A stretch of DNA of 8,841 nt, from assembly GCA_046092445.1 (NCBI GenBank), contig JBJTDR010000011.1, forward strand, positions 1-8,841, given 5' to 3'. This DNA comes from CAIUPE01 sp046092445. Lineage in GTDB: Bacteria; Pseudomonadota; Alphaproteobacteria; Rhizobiales; Beijerinckiaceae. The position numbers and the translations under genes are program-made. Of this stretch, positions 7,244 through 8,841 are shown piece by piece. How positions within the stretch are numbered: the first letter of the stretch is position 1; every line of letters starts with the position of its first letter. Under the pieces are notes generated by a model. It was not told where the DNA came from. It worked only from the letters and a program-made list of their open reading frames with translations, and made no database searches.

Positions 7244-8402
7244 TCGATGGTTTTCCAGAAATAAGATCAATGATATCGCGGGCGGCGAACAGGCGGGGGT
7301 TGGTGGAACCTTCTATCTCGGAGAGAATGCCATTGCGAACGAGAATATCGACGTTCTTCTTGGCAGCCGGATAGGTCACATTAAGACTGGTCTGAATGGC
7401 AGGAATACTGATCACGGGATGTTCGAACAAGGAGTCGACAACCGTGAGCAAATTCGCCGATAGGCGTGTCTTTTGGAGACGGGCCCGATACTCCCGTTGA
7501 AGGCTGAAAATCTGGTCCGTCAGATGGATTGTCTGACGTGCGGAATCCCGCATGGCGACAAGATAGAACCTGATCCAGCCTTCCCAATCGCCTTTGCTCG
7601 AAACCGCATACATTCGGTCAATATATTCGTCTTTTCGCTCCTCCAAAATTGGCGAGAGATAGAGAAGCGGTTGGACGAGCTTTTTCTTCATGAAGAGATG
7701 CAGAATAATCAACATTCGACCAACACGCCCATTGCCATCGGCGAAGGGATGGATCGTCTCGAACTGGTAGTGGATCAGTGCCGAATTGATGAGAGTATCG
7801 AGATCGTTTTCGTCCTCGTGAATATAGCGTTCAAGATCTTGGAGGCAGGTCATACATTCGCGGGGAGGAGGCGGGATGAAGCGCGCATTCTCAATTTTTC
7901 CGGCCCCGCCGATGAAATTCTGGAATTGCTTGAATTCTCCCGGCCTGACATTTGCGCCTCGGCTCCGCCCGACATTGCGCAGCATAGCCTGATGCGAATC
8001 GCGAATCGTGCGCAACGAAAGGGGCACGGAGGCCAAACTATCAATCGCTGTCGTGAGCGCGTTCATATAATTCAGCACTTCTCGTGTGTCCGGCGTCGTC
8101 GAACTTGTGTCATTCGCTTCTGCAACCAGAAGCTCGTCAACAGTCGTATACGTGCCTTCCATGCTCGACGAGCTCACAACTTCGCGACGCTGAAGCGGGC
8201 GGATCAGCAAATAGGGATTGGCAATGGTACGTCCGATCCCGTTCAATTCACCAATCGCATCGAGTGCTTCGCTCCACGGCTTGATGAGCTTTTGCAAATC
8301 AATATTGGGTGGCGGCAAATGGTGCGGCACGAACGCACGTTGCCCGTGATCCGTTGGCACAAGTACTCCTGACGGCGAACCGATGAAGTCGTCATATTGC
8401 AC
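7224..8402 (-). CDS. fic: Class II Fic-domain AMP-transferase with C-terminal winged helix
   Basis: Fic enzymes transfer AMP (sometimes other phosphate-containing groups) from a nucleotide to hydroxyl side chains of target proteins. This 392-residue protein has the complete catalytic motif HPFADGNGRVGR at 218-229, with catalytic H218 and the anion-hole residues. The inhibitory helix motif S78-S-S-M-E82-G83 ([ST]xxxE[GN]) lies before the Fic core, making it class II, in which the glutamate blocks productive ATP binding. The N-terminal segment (25-75) is Fic_N-like. Residues from about 315 (LLTVVDSLFEHPVISI...NVTYPAAKKNVDILVRNGILSEIEG) form a winged-helix domain, as in SoFic-type proteins of about 370 residues. 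GTG 8402 is the start because TAA precedes it directly in frame and GGAG lies 9 nt upstream. Its stop lies 20 nt inside glyS on the same strand. The target is unknown. It may be a stand-alone regulator or a toxin-like gene with built-in inhibition. Confidence 0.9.
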   Translation of the reverse strand: MQYDDFIGSPSGVLVPTDHGQRAFVPHHLPPPNIDLQKLIKPWSEALDAIGELNGIGRTIANPYLLIRPLQRREVVSSSSMEGTYTTVDELLVAEANDTSSTTPDTREVLNYMNALTTAIDSLASVPLSLRTIRDSHQAMLRNVGRSRGANVRPGEFKQFQNFIGGAGKIENARFIPPPPRECMTCLQDLERYIHEDENDLDTLINSALIHYQFETIHPFADGNGRVGRMLIILHLFMKKKLVQPLLYLSPILEERKDEYIDRMYAVSSKGDWEGWIRFYLVAMRDSARQTIHLTDQIFSLQREYRARLQKTRLSANLLTVVDSLFEHPVISIPAIQTSLNVTYPAAKKNVDILVRNGILSEIEGSTNPRLFAARDIIDLISGKPSNARSSA

Positions 8403-8425
8403 TTAAGTACACTCCGGAGCCTATC

Positions 8426-8456
8426 GATTATACCAAACTGCCATTTTGGTATAATC
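8426..8456. promoter_or_regulatory. Perfect 12+7+12 inverted repeat over the fic promoter
   Basis: GATTATACCAAA (8426-8437) and TTTGGTATAATC (8445-8456) are perfect inverted copies separated by 7 nt (CTGCCAT). Each arm contains a full TATAAT, one on each strand. The minus-strand TATAAT (8432-8427) is 24 nt upstream of the fic GTG and is the likely -10 box. No good -35 is seen at 17 nt (ATTATA), so transcription may need an activator or may be weak. A 31-bp dyad over the promoter is typical of a repressor operator; the winged-helix domain of Fic itself is one candidate binder. As RNA it could also form a hairpin. Confidence 0.65.
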
Positions 8457-8567
8457 AAACACGGAACAATGCAACTAAACTACACTGAAAACAGGAACAC
8501 AAAGTGAACTTTTTCGCGGGCATGGGCCGCAATCGCGAAAGATCGAACTTTACAAGCCGCTCGCCCC
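8457..8567. other. Intergenic region between fic and the CDGSH gene with small dyads
   Basis: No gene is seen. AAAGT-GA-ACTTT (8501-8512) is a small perfect dyad, and TTTCGCG (8512-8518) pairs with CGCGAAA (8534-8540) around a 15-nt loop. Read on the minus strand the second hairpin lies 28 nt after the CDGSH stop codon, where a terminator would be. It is not followed by a run of T, so a factor-independent terminator is doubtful. Confidence 0.3.
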
Positions 8568-8807
8568 TCACAGCGCCTTGTGCGATCCGTCGCAGAGCGG
8601 GCTGTTCTTTGTGTGCTTGCAGGAGCAGAAAAACGCCCTTTTGTCGGCCTCCGCGGTCCACGCCATCGGCGTGAAATCCGATCCCTTGTGCGATCCGTCG
8701 CAGAAAGGCTGGTTCTTCGATTGGCCACACGAGCACCAATAATAGGTCTCACCAGCCTTCACCTCGACGGGAAGCGGTGCCTTGCCTGCAATATGGGGAG
8801 CTGTCAT
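8568..8807 (-). CDS. Small double-CDGSH iron-sulfur protein
   Basis: This 79-residue protein carries two tandem CDGSH (zf-CDGSH/mitoNEET-type) motifs, each expected to hold a [2Fe-2S] cluster with three Cys and one His ligands. Domain 1 uses C25, C27, C36 and H40; domain 2 uses C61, C63, C72 and H76, an exact 36-residue repeat. There is no signal peptide or membrane segment, so it is probably cytoplasmic. Such short prokaryotic double-CDGSH proteins are thought to act in electron transfer or cluster handling, but their role is not settled. The ATG at 8807-8805 has AAGGAA 8 nt upstream. The first and second CDGSH segments share 21 identical nucleotides, including every synonymous position. It lies upstream of fic on the same strand with a 165-nt gap holding a large palindrome, so the two are probably transcribed separately. 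Confidence 0.93.
   Translation of the reverse strand: MTAPHIAGKAPLPVEVKAGETYYWCSCGQSKNQPFCDGSHKGSDFTPMAWTAEADKRAFFCSCKHTKNSPLCDGSHKAL
8576..8704 (-). repeat. Internal 21-nt exact repeat, period 108, within the CDGSH gene
   Basis: Positions 8576-8596 and 8684-8704 are identical over 21 nt and encode the CDGSHK core of domains 2 and 1. The 108-nt period equals the 36-residue protein repeat. The surrounding codons differ, so only the core is conserved at DNA level. Confidence 0.85.
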
Positions 8808-8841
8808 GTTTCAGGTTCCTTTAGATTAATCACGAATTCTT

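Noticed and set aside
6146..7264. Long plus-strand ORF (372 codons) antisense to glyS
   Set aside because: The product is Arg/His-rich with no family motif, and glyS conservation explains the sequence; it is a GC-driven shadow.
7473..8372. Plus-strand ORF (299 codons) antisense to fic
   Set aside because: No motif is seen, and the Fic and winged-helix motifs on the other strand account for the region.

Overview
The window reads as chromosomal DNA from an alphaproteobacterium, most likely of the Hyphomicrobiales (Rhizobiales) type. This rests on moderately high GC, the gene families (MocE/MocF-type Rieske ferredoxin and reductase, a Mrp with an N-terminal MIP18-like domain, a GLYR/HIBADH-type dehydrogenase, split glycyl-tRNA synthetase beta chain, small double-CDGSH protein) and family resemblance recalled from memory. 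No rRNA, tRNA, CRISPR array or insertion sequence was seen.

Layout, left to right. (1) 1-431, minus: the 5' part of a chromate transporter (chrA) that runs off the left edge. (2) 432-640: a divergent regulatory region with a perfect 16-bp dyad over a candidate promoter and a degenerate second copy 53 bp away. (3) 641-2287, plus: a short, well-initiated 34-codon ORF that looks like the surviving N-terminus of a MocD-type di-iron desaturase/hydroxylase. It is followed directly (TGA-ATG) by a Rieske ferredoxin (mocE) and, 15 nt later, by an FAD/NAD(P)H ferredoxin reductase (mocF). The electron-transfer pair is intact but its terminal oxygenase appears to have been lost. (4) 2409-2943, minus: a BrnT/BrnA toxin-antitoxin pair with a 35-nt overlap and a perfect operator-like dyad just upstream of brnT. 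(5) 3000-4100, minus: mrp (apbC), a P-loop Fe-S cluster carrier, divergent from (6) 4269-5138, plus: a beta-hydroxyacid dehydrogenase; their shared region holds a 13-nt tandem repeat beside a candidate mrp promoter. (7) 5147-7243, minus: glyS, convergent with the dehydrogenase across only 8 nt. (8) 7224-8402, minus: a class II Fic AMP-transferase whose last codons overlap the start of glyS. Its promoter is embedded in a perfect 12+7+12 inverted repeat. (9) 8568-8807, minus: a 79-residue double-CDGSH iron-sulfur protein.

Three points stand out: the apparent in-frame excision of mocD from a mocDEF operon; a Fic gene fused by overlap to the front of glyS, with no glyQ next to it, under a large palindrome; and the brnTA module sitting between mocF and mrp. 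Several genes concern iron-sulfur chemistry (Rieske protein, Mrp, CDGSH protein), but they lie in separate transcription units and I do not claim a joint system. I did not find a convincing new multi-gene system here.
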